NCBI RefSeq assembly: GCF_003353175.1
Contig: NZ_QHKS01000014.1
Location: 124,001-188,000 of the forward strand
Direction: 5' to 3'
Origin: Paraburkholderia lacunae
GTDB taxonomy: Bacteria > Pseudomonadota > Gammaproteobacteria > Burkholderiales > Burkholderiaceae
DNA length: 64,000 nucleotides
Shown here: positions 1-9,630 of the stretch, piece after piece
How positions within the stretch are numbered: the stretch's first letter is position 1
Layout of the letters: each line of letters begins with the position of its first letter
Notes under the pieces: generated by a model
The model's input: the letters and a program-made list of their open reading frames with translations, nothing else
Databases searched by the model: none
What the model was told of the DNA's origin: nothing
Made by a program: the position numbers and the translations under genes

Positions 1-106
1 GCGGTTGGCGAGGCTCAGACCGTCGTTGTTTGATTCTTTTGCCTGACGCGGCGCAATGGACCGTTTGCGTACAGCGAATAACCAAAGCGCCGCGAGCGGC
101 AAACGC

Positions 107-1054
107 TCAAATTAACCCTTCAACAACGCTGACAACCCGCGCGGTAGCGCCCCCATCACAGCAATCGACCACGACCCTCTCGGGCATGCTCCGCAGCCAC
201 GTGAGTTGGCGCTTGCACAATTGCCGGGTCGCGAAAACCCCCTTATCCCGCATGGTCGGATAATCGATCACTCCGTCGAGATATTCCCAAACCTGCCGAT
301 ACCCGACACACCGCATCGACGGCATCCCCGGCGACAAATCCCCGCGCTCGCGCAACCTCACGACTTCATCGACGAATCCGTCAGCGAGCATCGCATCGAA
401 TCGCCGTTCGATCCGGGCATGCAGCACGCTGCGATCGGAAGGCTCCAGCGCTATCGGCACGAACCGCCATGCCTGCGCAGCATCATCGGAGCGCGGGGGC
501 GCCGCCAGCAGAGCGGACATTGCCTGGCCGGTCAGCGTGAACACCTCGAGCGCACGCTGAATTCGCTGCGAATCATTCGGCGCGAGGCGCGCAGCAGTAA
601 CAGGGTCGACCGCGGCAAGCCGCGCATGCATAGCCGGCCAGCCATCGCGTGCGGCGTCGGCATCGAGGGCGGTCCGGACCTCGGCATCGGCGGCAGGCAG
701 GTCGTTCAGCCCCTGTGTGAGCGCCTTGTAGTACAGCATGGTCCCGCCGACCAGCAGCGGTACCCGCCCGCGCGCGCTGATCTCGCCGATCAGGCGCAGC
801 GCATCGGTGCGAAAATCCGCCGCTGAATAGGCGTCAGCCGGATCGACGATATCGATCAGATGATGTGGCGCCAGCGCACGCTCTTCCACCGTCGGCTTCG
901 CGGTGCCGATGTCCATCTCGCGATAAACCAGCGCCGAGTCGACGCTGACGATCTCCACCGGCCGCCGTGCGGCCAAGGCCAGCGCGGCAGCGGTTTTGCC
1001 GGACGCGGTCGGGCCCAGCAGGCAGGGGACGGGCGTGGGAATACGTGAAGTCAT
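107..1054 (-). CDS. miaA: tRNA dimethylallyltransferase MiaA
   Basis: Transfers a dimethylallyl group to N6 of A37 in tRNAs that read UNN codons; acts in the cytoplasm. The 315-residue length is normal. Walker A GPTASGKT lies at residues 14-21, followed by a DSALVYREMDIGTAKP stretch (39-54) that matches the family substrate-binding motif, and GGTMLYY further on. The gene lies 43 bp downstream of mutL on the same strand, the conserved mutL-miaA arrangement, so the two are probably co-transcribed. The 106 bases beyond its stop, up to the window edge, hold no gene that I can recognise. Confidence 0.96.
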   Translation of the reverse strand: MTSRIPTPVPCLLGPTASGKTAAALALAARRPVEIVSVDSALVYREMDIGTAKPTVEERALAPHHLIDIVDPADAYSAADFRTDALRLIGEISARGRVPLLVGGTMLYYKALTQGLNDLPAADAEVRTALDADAARDGWPAMHARLAAVDPVTAARLAPNDSQRIQRALEVFTLTGQAMSALLAAPPRSDDAAQAWRFVPIALEPSDRSVLHARIERRFDAMLADGFVDEVVRLRERGDLSPGMPSMRCVGYRQVWEYLDGVIDYPTMRDKGVFATRQLCKRQLTWLRSMPERVVVDCCDGGATARVVSVVEGLI

Positions 1055-1097
1055 AGGCGAGCCGGTGCGCGCGGCAAAAACGTAAGCGGGCTCACCC

Positions 1098-3131
<2,034 letters not shown>

Positions 3132-3440
3132 GGCGAAATTATAGCGATTCGGCGCGCAGGGACCGGACGCGGGCCGAATACCTTGGACTTGGTGGTCCGG
3201 CGACCCGAGCGCCCCGACCCGGCAGCAAGGCGGTCATGGGGGGGAGAGCGTGATATCCAACCCGCCGCACGGAATCCAGGTTGCCTACCCACGCAGATTT
3301 TCAATCGCTTCCGGGCACTTTCGGTATCATGACGCGGTCAATTTCCGGCGGTAAGCTTGCGCTCGCCGCCCATCGCTCGCAGGCCCGCTAACGCGGCCCT
3401 TCTCGCCACCCGCACACATTCGCTCTATAAAGGACGCTTT

Positions 3441-4115
3441 TTGGACACGCTGCTGCAGTTCGCAAACCTTGTCTTGCATATCGACAAGTTTCTGGGAGTC
3501 TTCATCCACCAGTACGGTGCCTGGGTCTACGCGGTGCTGTTTTTGATCGTGTTTTGCGAAACCGGGCTCGTTGTACTGCCGTTTCTGCCGGGCGATTCGC
3601 TGCTGTTCATCGGCGGCGCTTTTTGCGCGGCCGGCGAAATGAATGTCGGTTTCCTGATCGTGCTGTTGCTGGCGGCGGCAGTCTCCGGCAATACGGTGAA
3701 TTACATGATCGGGCGAGCCATCGGGCCGCGAGTGTTCAATACGCACATACCTTTTCTGGAACGCTTCCTCGACCGCAGCGCGTTGCAAAAGACCCATGAT
3801 TTCTATGAGAAGCACGGCGGCAAGACCATTGTGCTGGCGCGTTTCATTCCGGTGGTGCGGACTTTCGCGCCGTTCGTTGCCGGCGCGTCGCAGATGACAG
3901 CTAGCCGGTTTCAGCTTTTCAACATCCTGGGTGCGCTGCTGTGGGTGTTGCTGCTGGTGCTTCTTGGCTACTTCTTCGGCAACATTCCGTTCATTCGTCA
4001 GTACCTGAATGTGATCGTGCTGGTGGGCATCGGCGCGGCCGTGGTGCCGGTTCTGCTCGGCGCGCTGTGGAAGATGACGCGCAAAAGCGCAGCCAAGACG
4101 ACGGACAGCCGCTGA
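3441..4115 (+). CDS. DedA-family membrane protein
   Basis: Inner-membrane protein of the DedA/SNARE-associated family, whose members act in undecaprenyl-phosphate or phospholipid translocation and membrane homeostasis. The family signatures are present: ETGLVVLPFLPGDSLLFIGG, and RFIPVVRTFAPFVAGASQM with its arginines and prolines. Four to five hydrophobic segments are visible in about 224 residues. I chose the TTG at 3441 because AAGGA sits 6 bases upstream and the protein then begins at the conserved DTLLQFANL; the frame is also open upstream to an ATG at 3357. The gene is divergent from mutL and is followed by a strong hairpin. Confidence 0.9.
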   Translation: MDTLLQFANLVLHIDKFLGVFIHQYGAWVYAVLFLIVFCETGLVVLPFLPGDSLLFIGGAFCAAGEMNVGFLIVLLLAAAVSGNTVNYMIGRAIGPRVFNTHIPFLERFLDRSALQKTHDFYEKHGGKTIVLARFIPVVRTFAPFVAGASQMTASRFQLFNILGALLWVLLLVLLGYFFGNIPFIRQYLNVIVLVGIGAAVVPVLLGALWKMTRKSAAKTTDSR

Positions 4116-4156
4116 CGCTTCACACACGCTTTTCACAGTGTGTGGCCTCCACGAAC

Positions 4157-4187
4157 AAACGGCGTCGCGAATTTCGCGACGCCGTTT
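4157..4187. terminator. Bidirectional terminator between dedA and mscS-like gene
   Basis: A perfect 15-base inverted repeat (aaacggcgtcgcgaa and its complement) around a single central T, bordered by A and T runs. It lies between two convergent genes, 41 bases after the dedA stop and 36 before the end of the channel gene, so it can terminate both. Confidence 0.85.
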
Positions 4188-4223
4188 TCAATTGATTCGG
4201 AGAAACTCCTCGTTCACGCGACC

Positions 4224-5171
4224 TCAGGTCACGGCGCGCGGCGCAAGCGGTGTTTCCGGTGTGGGGTAGCCCGCATCCTTGAAGGTCTGGATGATCGCGC
4301 GATTGGTATCGAAATAGACCTGCCAGTAGTTGCTGTTGTTCGTGTAGGGCCGCACGCACAACAACGGTCCTTCCGGTGTGAAGCTCAGCACTTCGATGTC
4401 CGGCGCGGGACTCTCGGCAACGTTCGGAATCTTCGTGACTGCCGCCTTCAGCCGATTCATCGCGTCCGCCGGATCGACGCCGTTGGCGATCTTCGCGATC
4501 AGTTCGACGCGCCGTACCGGCAGCGCGCTGTAGTTCGAGATCGTGTCGGAGAAGACCTTGTTATTGCCGACGATGGTGATCACGTTGTCGGGCGTCACGA
4601 TGGTCGTGCCGAACAGGCCGAGCTCCGAGACTGTGCCGGTAACCCCACCCGCCGTGACGAAATCACCGACCTTGAATGGCCGCAAGACCTGCATGAAGAT
4701 GCCCGCCGCAAAGTGCGCGAGCAAGCCGCCCCACGCGGTACCGATCGCGAGGCCGAGGCCGGCGAGCAACGCGGCGAACGAAGTAGTCTGGACACCGAAC
4801 ACCTGCAGAATCGCGAGGATCAGCAGCAGGTTGAGCAGGCCGCCGAAAATCGAGCCGAGGTAATGAGCGAGCGTGGGATCGACGTGGCCGTTGCGGGCCA
4901 GCAGCTTGCGGAGCATCCCGGTGATCAGGCCAATGATCCAGCGGCCGACGATCCACAAGACGATCGCGCCGACGACCTTGGTGCCAAGGTCGATGCCCCG
5001 GGTCATGACGAACACGCGTACGTTTTCGAGATCCAAGATGTCCTCGTTGGTTGAGTTGCCTTCGACTGATTGAACGGATGTGGCGCAATACAGCGGCAAA
5101 TGCCCGGCGACGGGCGCAGACGGTAACTCTCGGTCTTGGGAAGTTATAGGCGACGGCTCGCGCATACGCAA
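4224..5171 (-). CDS. MscS-family small-conductance mechanosensitive channel
   Basis: Inner-membrane channel that opens under membrane tension during hypo-osmotic shock. The pore-lining helix and the conserved beta-domain entry are clear: a Gly/Ala-rich run (LLAGLGLAIGTAWGGLLAHF), then RPFKVGDFV, GGVTGTV and TTIVTPDN, matching the E. coli MscS pattern. Two further hydrophobic helices precede the pore helix. The 315 residues quoted start at the ATG at 5171, which overlaps the upstream small membrane gene by 28 bases. Residues 1-45 look non-conserved, so the true start may lie further in, around NEDILDLENVR. Confidence 0.88.
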   Translation of the reverse strand: MRMREPSPITSQDRELPSAPVAGHLPLYCATSVQSVEGNSTNEDILDLENVRVFVMTRGIDLGTKVVGAIVLWIVGRWIIGLITGMLRKLLARNGHVDPTLAHYLGSIFGGLLNLLLILAILQVFGVQTTSFAALLAGLGLAIGTAWGGLLAHFAAGIFMQVLRPFKVGDFVTAGGVTGTVSELGLFGTTIVTPDNVITIVGNNKVFSDTISNYSALPVRRVELIAKIANGVDPADAMNRLKAAVTKIPNVAESPAPDIEVLSFTPEGPLLCVRPYTNNSNYWQVYFDTNRAIIQTFKDAGYPTPETPLAPRAVT

Positions 5172-5530
5172 GGACCGTTCCTGTCTGTTATGCGCATTGC
5201 CAACATGTCATGCGCTTTCGCTTTGGCCGGCTGCTCGCGGCGAGCTGCGTATCCCAACGCCAACGCGATCGCGGCTGCAAACGCATAGGCGCCGACGCGC
5301 TCGAAGAATGCCGCCGGTGCACTGAACCTGCCGTAGCGGTTTTGCGCATCGGCGAATACCAGAAAGGTGAGCGCTGCATCAAGCAACAAGGCGGCGAACG
5401 CCAGCGCGGCAAAGACATGCGGGGCATTGAGCGCGGCGTTGGGAACAAGCCAGTTGCACAGGCGGCATGCGGCCAGCACGATCGCTAGCAAAACCAGGCT
5501 CATGAAAAGATCGAACAGACAATTGGTCAT
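5144..5530 (-). CDS. Small hydrophobic membrane protein, unknown function
   Basis: 128 residues with about three to four hydrophobic segments (residues 6-26, 34-58, 74-95), ending in a basic tail. I do not recognise the family. It is on the same strand as the MscS-type gene and overlaps its 5' end by 28 bases, which would fit translational coupling if that long channel start is real. Codon use resembles the neighbouring core genes. Confidence 0.5.
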   Translation of the reverse strand: MTNCLFDLFMSLVLLAIVLAACRLCNWLVPNAALNAPHVFAALAFAALLLDAALTFLVFADAQNRYGRFSAPAAFFERVGAYAFAAAIALALGYAARREQPAKAKAHDMLAMRITDRNGPCVCASRRL

Positions 5531-5725
5531 CTTGACGGAATGAAAGCGCGGGAATCTGCGGGGTGTTGTGCAGAATCGGCGGCGATCATTGCACGTCTCT
5601 ACGTCTCAATAAATATAAACATTCGGAGTCCGTTGTATTGTTTTTTTGGGGGGCGTGGCGTTTGCGTGCAATCAGAAATTGTACGAATCACCGACTTGCA
5701 GTGTCGGGCCAGGGGAGAACTGCAC

Positions 5726-6157
5726 GTGGCCTTAGTAGAGCATTTTTCGACGGCGGAAGTACAAGCCGCTGATCGCATCGGATTCTGGAACCAGATTGTC
5801 GGACAGACGTTCCGCGGCGGTGCCGTCGACGCTCGGCGGGACGATATTCTCGCCGAATTCTGGCGCTGGAATGTCGGTCCCATCCGACTGATGCGCGCGA
5901 AGTCAAGGCGCTCGACGGTTACGCGGTGGCGGCATTCCCGTGCGGACGACGCAGACGCAGGCCGATTGATTCTCCATTTGCAGAATCGCGGATCCTAGCG
6001 CACCGTGCAGGGTGCACGCTCGGCAACGCTCTCGATCGGCGAGCTGACGCTCTGCGACGGCGCAAATCCCTACACACTGGACATTTCGGACGGCAACGGT
6101 ACAGTCTGGCCAATCAACTTCTTGATTTTTCGTGAAGGGCGAAGGGTTTGCCATTGA
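5726..6157 (+). pseudogene. AraC-family regulator N-terminal remnant with in-frame stop
   Basis: From a GTG at 5726, preceded by AGGGGAG, the reading frame gives VALVEHFSTAEVQAADRIG, the start of the AraC_binding_2 type of sensor domain. It is open to a TAG at 5996-5998. The same frame then resumes with further domain sequence (TVQGARSATLSIGELTLCDG and PYTLDIS) up to a TGA at 6155-6157. No helix-turn-helix domain follows; downstream of about 6105 the similarity stops and transposase-like sequence begins. This is a decayed regulator, inactivated by a nonsense change and loss of its DNA-binding half. Confidence 0.7.
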
Positions 6158-6236
6158 CGCAAGTATCATCAAGGCCGATGCCAGTCGCTTCAGCGCAGTG
6201 CCGGGAACTCAGCCTGTCTGGTTTGGCAGTGCGTGA
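6126..6236 (+). mobile_element. Transposase fragment fused into the AraC remnant
   Basis: In the frame one base away from the AraC remnant, the sequence reads VKGEGFAIDASIIKADASR followed by VPGTQPV and a stop at 6234-6236. The GEGFA(I/V)DAS(I/V)I.ADA..R pattern is typical of the central part of IS1182/IS5-like DDE transposases, whose Asp lies in this motif. Only about 35 codons survive and no inverted repeats are visible. I take it as the scar of an insertion that removed the 3' half of the regulator gene. Confidence 0.5.
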
Positions 6237-6359
6237 GGACAAGCCCCACTCGCCTCCACATACGTTCGTCACCCACATTTCACTGGCGTCGCGTTAGCGG
6301 ATAACGGAGAATCGCACGTCGTCAAGACAAATCAATTAGAAAGATTCGGGGATCTTTTC

Positions 6360-7220
6360 ATGACACGAACCTGCCAGGCACTGGCCGGCGCGGGCAGCTT
6401 GCTGCTTCTCGCGGCTTGCGCATCGGGACCGACCTACCACGATGTCGCCACATCGATTCCGACGCTAGACGCAAATCTCGGACGCATCTATTTCCTGAGA
6501 TCCGCGTCGGTGCTCGGTGCAGCGGTCCAGCCGGAGATCCGGCTCAACGCCCAGGTCGTCGGGCGTTCGACGCCAGGCGGGTTCTTTTACGTCGACGAGC
6601 CACCGGGGACCTACACCGTCGTCACCGCCACGGAAGTCGAACGGAAGATCAGCTTTGACCTGACGGCAGGCCAGACGCGCTACGTGCGCACGGCGGTCGG
6701 TTTCGGGGTGCTCGTCGGACACGTGACGCCGTCGCTTGATTGGCCAGACAGCGCGGAGGCGGAAATCCAGGATCTGCACTATACGGGAAACTCCATACCC
6801 GCGGCGGCGCGGGCCGCGCGCGCGTCGGGAACGGCTGCGGCGGTCCGATCGCCGGCGGCGACCGCCTCGGCCCCCGCAGCAGCGGCACAAACCGTCAGCA
6901 TGTTGAAGCGCGTTACGGCGGGGCAAAAGGAAGTGAAGCTGTCGTCGCATGCGACGTGGAACAAGCAATGCGTCGCCGGAGAAGCGCCCGACCTGACGTT
7001 TATCCGCGAACCCGTGCACGGGCACATCGAAGTAAGGAACGAATCGTTCCAGCTCGCCAATACGGCGACAATGACCGCCCCGTGCGACGGCACGACGGTG
7101 TTCGGCAAGGTGGTTTACTACATCCCCGATCCCGATTATCACGGGGATGATCACGTCGACTATCGAATCGCATCGCGGTACCGAACGTACACCCGGGCAG
7201 TATCCATCGAAGTCAACTGA
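6360..7220 (+). CDS. Outer-membrane lipoprotein with DUF2846-like domain
   Basis: 286 residues. The signal peptide ends in a lipobox (LLAAC, lipidated Cys20). Residues about 40-120 resemble the DUF2846 fold found in many proteobacterial lipoproteins (YFLR..., then PGGFFYVDEPPGTY). An Ala-rich linker (about 142-178) joins a C-terminal beta-rich domain (about 182-286) with two cysteines and a PDPDYHGDDHVDYR segment reminiscent of cadherin or Ig-like repeats. It is isolated: a decayed regulator lies upstream and a beta-lactamase-family fragment is convergent and overlaps its stop by 8 bases. Function unknown. Confidence 0.75.
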   Translation: MTRTCQALAGAGSLLLLAACASGPTYHDVATSIPTLDANLGRIYFLRSASVLGAAVQPEIRLNAQVVGRSTPGGFFYVDEPPGTYTVVTATEVERKISFDLTAGQTRYVRTAVGFGVLVGHVTPSLDWPDSAEAEIQDLHYTGNSIPAAARAARASGTAAAVRSPAATASAPAAAAQTVSMLKRVTAGQKEVKLSSHATWNKQCVAGEAPDLTFIREPVHGHIEVRNESFQLANTATMTAPCDGTTVFGKVVYYIPDPDYHGDDHVDYRIASRYRTYTRAVSIEVN

Positions 7221-7518
7221 TGGCGTCAAGCCAGGAATCGGAAACTTGCGAACGGGCGTCTTCAACCTTGCGGACGTTGGAATCATGCTCGGCGTGGCGC
7301 TGCTCCTCCTCGGCGGCTTTCGTGAGAGACGCGGCCTCAAAGACGGTCGCGGCATCGACAACGGCACGGTCGTGTGCGCCGCGGATGCCAAAGTAATGCT
7401 CGGCATCTTTCCTCCCCGCGCGAAGCATTGCGAGCGATACGCCGGCAATTTGGCCGCTGCCAGCGATTTCCGCGAGAAATTGGTTGAGGCCAGTCATCGG
7501 TTCTCGCATCAGCAACAT
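7213..7518 (-). pseudogene. N-terminal fragment of a beta-lactamase-family serine hydrolase
   Basis: The first about 65 residues (GLNQFLAEIAGSGQIAGVSL ... GIRGAHD ... VFEAASLTK) match the start of class C beta-lactamase-related serine hydrolases, including the catalytic SxxK tetrad SLTK. Directly after the lysine the sequence turns into an unrelated Glu/Arg-rich tail and stops at 101 residues, against the 350-400 usual for the family. The Tyr-x-Asn and KTG-type motifs are missing. This is a deletion remnant, not a functional enzyme. Confidence 0.65.
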
Positions 7519-7853
7519 TTCGGGGATCTTCTTACCCTCAGCCGATGCTTGCGAGAGGTTTGTAGGTCAATCTGAGAGGTCGATCTTTTCACCGGCGTAT
7601 TGAACACGCCGTGCAGCGACTTTTTCAACAACATTGGCCAGTTTCGGTCGTTCGCGCCTGCCATCTAAATCCGCTGGATGACTGCGCCTGAATGTGAGAT
7701 CGGTGGTCGGTATCCGCCCACATATGGACCTGCTTGCCGTCCTTATGAAGCAGCGCCGATCTGAGGTGCCTAAAATTGCCGTCGAAGCGGCGCACTAGGG
7801 CGAAGGCGCACTAAGTTCTGAACATCGTTTCGGGTTTTGGAGCGTTCTCGATA
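7519..7853. other. Non-coding stretch, no gene recognised
   Basis: About 335 bases with no open frame that I can support on either strand. It continues the decayed patch and leads into the structured element at 7854. Confidence 0.5.
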
Positions 7854-7944
7854 GAAAAAGACCCCTGCCGGGGGACAGCGCGCCGTGCTGTTAACTTTTC
7901 GGCGCGATGCTCTCCAGTCACTCCCCTGCCGGGGTCTCTTTTTC
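7854..7944. other. Multi-stem structured element (ncRNA or complex terminator candidate)
   Basis: GAAAAAGACCCC at 7854-7865 can pair with GGGGTCTCTTTTTC at 7931-7944 with a 2-base bulge. Inside, CGCGCC (7879-7884) pairs with GGCGCG (7901-7906). CCCCTGCCGGGG occurs at both ends (7862-7873 and 7923-7934) and can fold on itself, giving an alternative structure. A and T runs border the outer stem on both sides, so it could terminate transcription in either direction. No protein-coding gene is directly adjacent. Confidence 0.5.
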
Positions 7945-8021
7945 GGCCGGTATCGGGCGCCGCTGTGGCTGCGAGTTCTAAGTAATTGCGGAGCGCTGTA
8001 CTAGTTGCGGAGCAAAGAAAA

Positions 8022-8045
8022 AGGGCCTAGCCGAAGCTAAGCCCT
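8022..8045 (-). terminator. Terminator of tRNA-Lys
   Basis: On the minus strand, agggcttagc-TTCG-gctaggccct forms a 10-base stem with one G.U pair and a stable UUCG tetraloop, followed by TTTTTCTTT. It lies 10 bases after the tRNA 3' end, the expected place for its intrinsic terminator. Confidence 0.88.
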
Positions 8046-8054
8046 TGAATCTTT

Positions 8055-8130
8055 TGGTAGGCCGTACGGGATTCGAACCTGTGACCAACGGATTAAAAGT
8101 CCGCTGCTCTACCAGCTGAGCTAACGACCC
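8055..8130 (-). tRNA. tRNA-Lys (anticodon TTT)
   Basis: 76 nucleotides on the minus strand from GGGTCGTTAGCTCAGCTGG to an encoded CCA end. The anticodon arm reads gcggaCTTTTAAtccgt with anticodon TTT, and the T-loop is GGTTCGAATCC. Acceptor, D, anticodon and T arms all pair. It lies downstream of cpoB and upstream of its own UUCG-capped terminator. Its 3' end faces the decayed patch at 5.7-8.0 kb, a classic position for integrated elements, but I found no second copy of the tRNA 3' end that would mark an attachment site. Confidence 0.97.
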
Positions 8131-8215
8131 AAAAGAGAAGCGGAATTATAGCGACAGCCCTAGGGGCTGTCAACCAGCTGCGGCCATTTCAGTACCCAGG
8201 GCACTCCGGATAGCG

Positions 8216-8246
8216 AAAAGCCCGAGGTATTACTACCCCGGGCTTT
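8216..8246 (-). terminator. Terminator of the tol-pal operon
   Basis: On the minus strand AAAGCCCGGGG and CCTCGGGCTTT form a stem around an 8-base loop and end in CTTTT. It lies 73 bases past the cpoB stop, before tRNA-Lys. Confidence 0.8.
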
Positions 8247-8318
8247 CCGGCGAGAGGCGCGCGTGGCTTTTGACGACGGACACTGCGCGTTTACCGCGAA
8301 CCGCTAAACGTCAAACAA

Positions 8319-9080
8319 CTACTTGATCTGCGACAGCTTGCTTTGCGCCGTTTGCGCGACGTCCGAGCCGCCGTATTGCGCGACGATCTGCTCCAGCGTC
8401 TTCTTGGCCGCGGCCTTCTGGCCTTGCTCGAGCTGATTGTTCGCTATCGCAAGCAGCGCTTCGGGCGCGCGTGGATGCTGCGGGTAATTCTTCACGACGC
8501 CTTGCCACGTTGCCGTCGAGCCCTTGTAGTCGCGCAGTGCGTACAGCGCGTTGCCGAGCCAGTACTGCGCGGTCGGCTGGTAGGGGCTGTTCGGGAACTT
8601 GGAGATGAAGCTGCGAAACGACGCTGCCGCATTCTTGAAGTCGCCGTTGCGAAACTGCTGCGAGGCCGCGTTGAACGAATCCGTTTCACCCGGCTGCACC
8701 TCGCCCTGGACGCCCTCCACCGTCTGTTGCTGCGGCTCGATTTTCTTCAGACGGGTGTCCACATCAGTGTAGTAGTCCTTCTGCTGCTTTTGCAGCGTGG
8801 CGAGCTGGTTGGCCATGTCTTCGTTCTGCCCGCGCAGCGTCGCGACCTGCTGATTCAGCTGGTCGAGACGGTTGGACTGATCGAGGATCGTGCGCTGCGC
8901 CGCCGACAACTGGCTCGACAGGCTATCGGTCTTCGAACGCAGATCGAGAATGGCCTGACGGGCCTGATCGTCGTCGAAGATGCCCGCATGCGCGGGAACG
9001 GCCGCGAGGACCGTACCCGCGACGCAGGCCGCTGCGGCGAACCGCAGCCAGGAGAAACGAAGCGTCATTCGGCTCATCAC
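8319..9080 (-). CDS. cpoB: Cell division coordinator CpoB (YbgF)
   Basis: Periplasmic partner of TolA that coordinates outer-membrane constriction with septal peptidoglycan synthesis. A signal peptide ends near residue 32 (VPAHA-G). An N-terminal coiled coil rich in Gln and Leu (about 40-115) mediates trimerisation, and C-terminal TPR repeats (about 130-250) include FRNGDFKNAAASFRSFI and PNSPYQPTAQYWLGNALYAL. Length 253 is typical. The frame opens at a GTG (9080), with an ATG one codon further and another at 9068 (MTLRF), so the exact start is unsure. It lies 7 bp downstream of pal. Confidence 0.94.
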   Translation of the reverse strand: MMSRMTLRFSWLRFAAAACVAGTVLAAVPAHAGIFDDDQARQAILDLRSKTDSLSSQLSAAQRTILDQSNRLDQLNQQVATLRGQNEDMANQLATLQKQQKDYYTDVDTRLKKIEPQQQTVEGVQGEVQPGETDSFNAASQQFRNGDFKNAAASFRSFISKFPNSPYQPTAQYWLGNALYALRDYKGSTATWQGVVKNYPQHPRAPEALLAIANNQLEQGQKAAAKKTLEQIVAQYGGSDVAQTAQSKLSQIK

Positions 9081-9087
9081 TCGTTAG

Positions 9088-9597
9088 TTACTGTTGGTAC
9101 AAGAGGTCGCCGCGGCGGTTTTGTGCCCACGACGATTCGTCATGACCGGTAGCTTGCGGCTTTTCCTTGCCGAGGCTCACGGCTTCCATTTGCGAGTCCG
9201 TCACGCCCATCAGCGACAGCGAACGGCGCACAGCTTCAGCACGCTTCTGGCCGAGTGCCAGGTTGTATTCGCTGGTGCCGCGTTCGTCGGTATTGCCCTG
9301 AATCAGGACGTGGCGTTGCGGATGGCTCTTCAGGTATTGCGCGTGTTGTTGCAGCAACGATTGGTAATCGTCTTTGACCGAGTAGCTGTCGAAATCGAAG
9401 TAGATGCTGCGCTTGGCGAGCGGGCTGTTCGGATCGTTCAGCGGATCGACGTTGACCTGTGCGACGTCGGTCGGGTTCGGTTGCGTACCGATTGCGCCGC
9501 CCTTGTTGGCGTTTTCGTCGAGCTTGACGCCCGAATGACATGCCGCCAGCGCACCGACCATCAATACGGCAAATGCGAAACGAAGTTTAGACATCAT
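9088..9597 (-). CDS. pal: Peptidoglycan-associated lipoprotein Pal
   Basis: Outer-membrane lipoprotein that binds peptidoglycan and TolB. The lipobox is LAAC with Cys20. The C-terminal OmpA-like domain carries IYFDFDSYSV and the peptidoglycan-binding signature GNTDERGTSEYN followed by LGQKRAEAV. Length 169 is standard. GGAGAG lies about 6 bases before the ATG at 9597. The gene sits between tolB and cpoB in the usual order. Confidence 0.97.
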   Translation of the reverse strand: MMSKLRFAFAVLMVGALAACHSGVKLDENANKGGAIGTQPNPTDVAQVNVDPLNDPNSPLAKRSIYFDFDSYSVKDDYQSLLQQHAQYLKSHPQRHVLIQGNTDERGTSEYNLALGQKRAEAVRRSLSLMGVTDSQMEAVSLGKEKPQATGHDESSWAQNRRGDLLYQQ

Positions 9598-9630
9598 TTG
9601 TTACTCTCCTTGTGTGTTGTTGCATAAACG

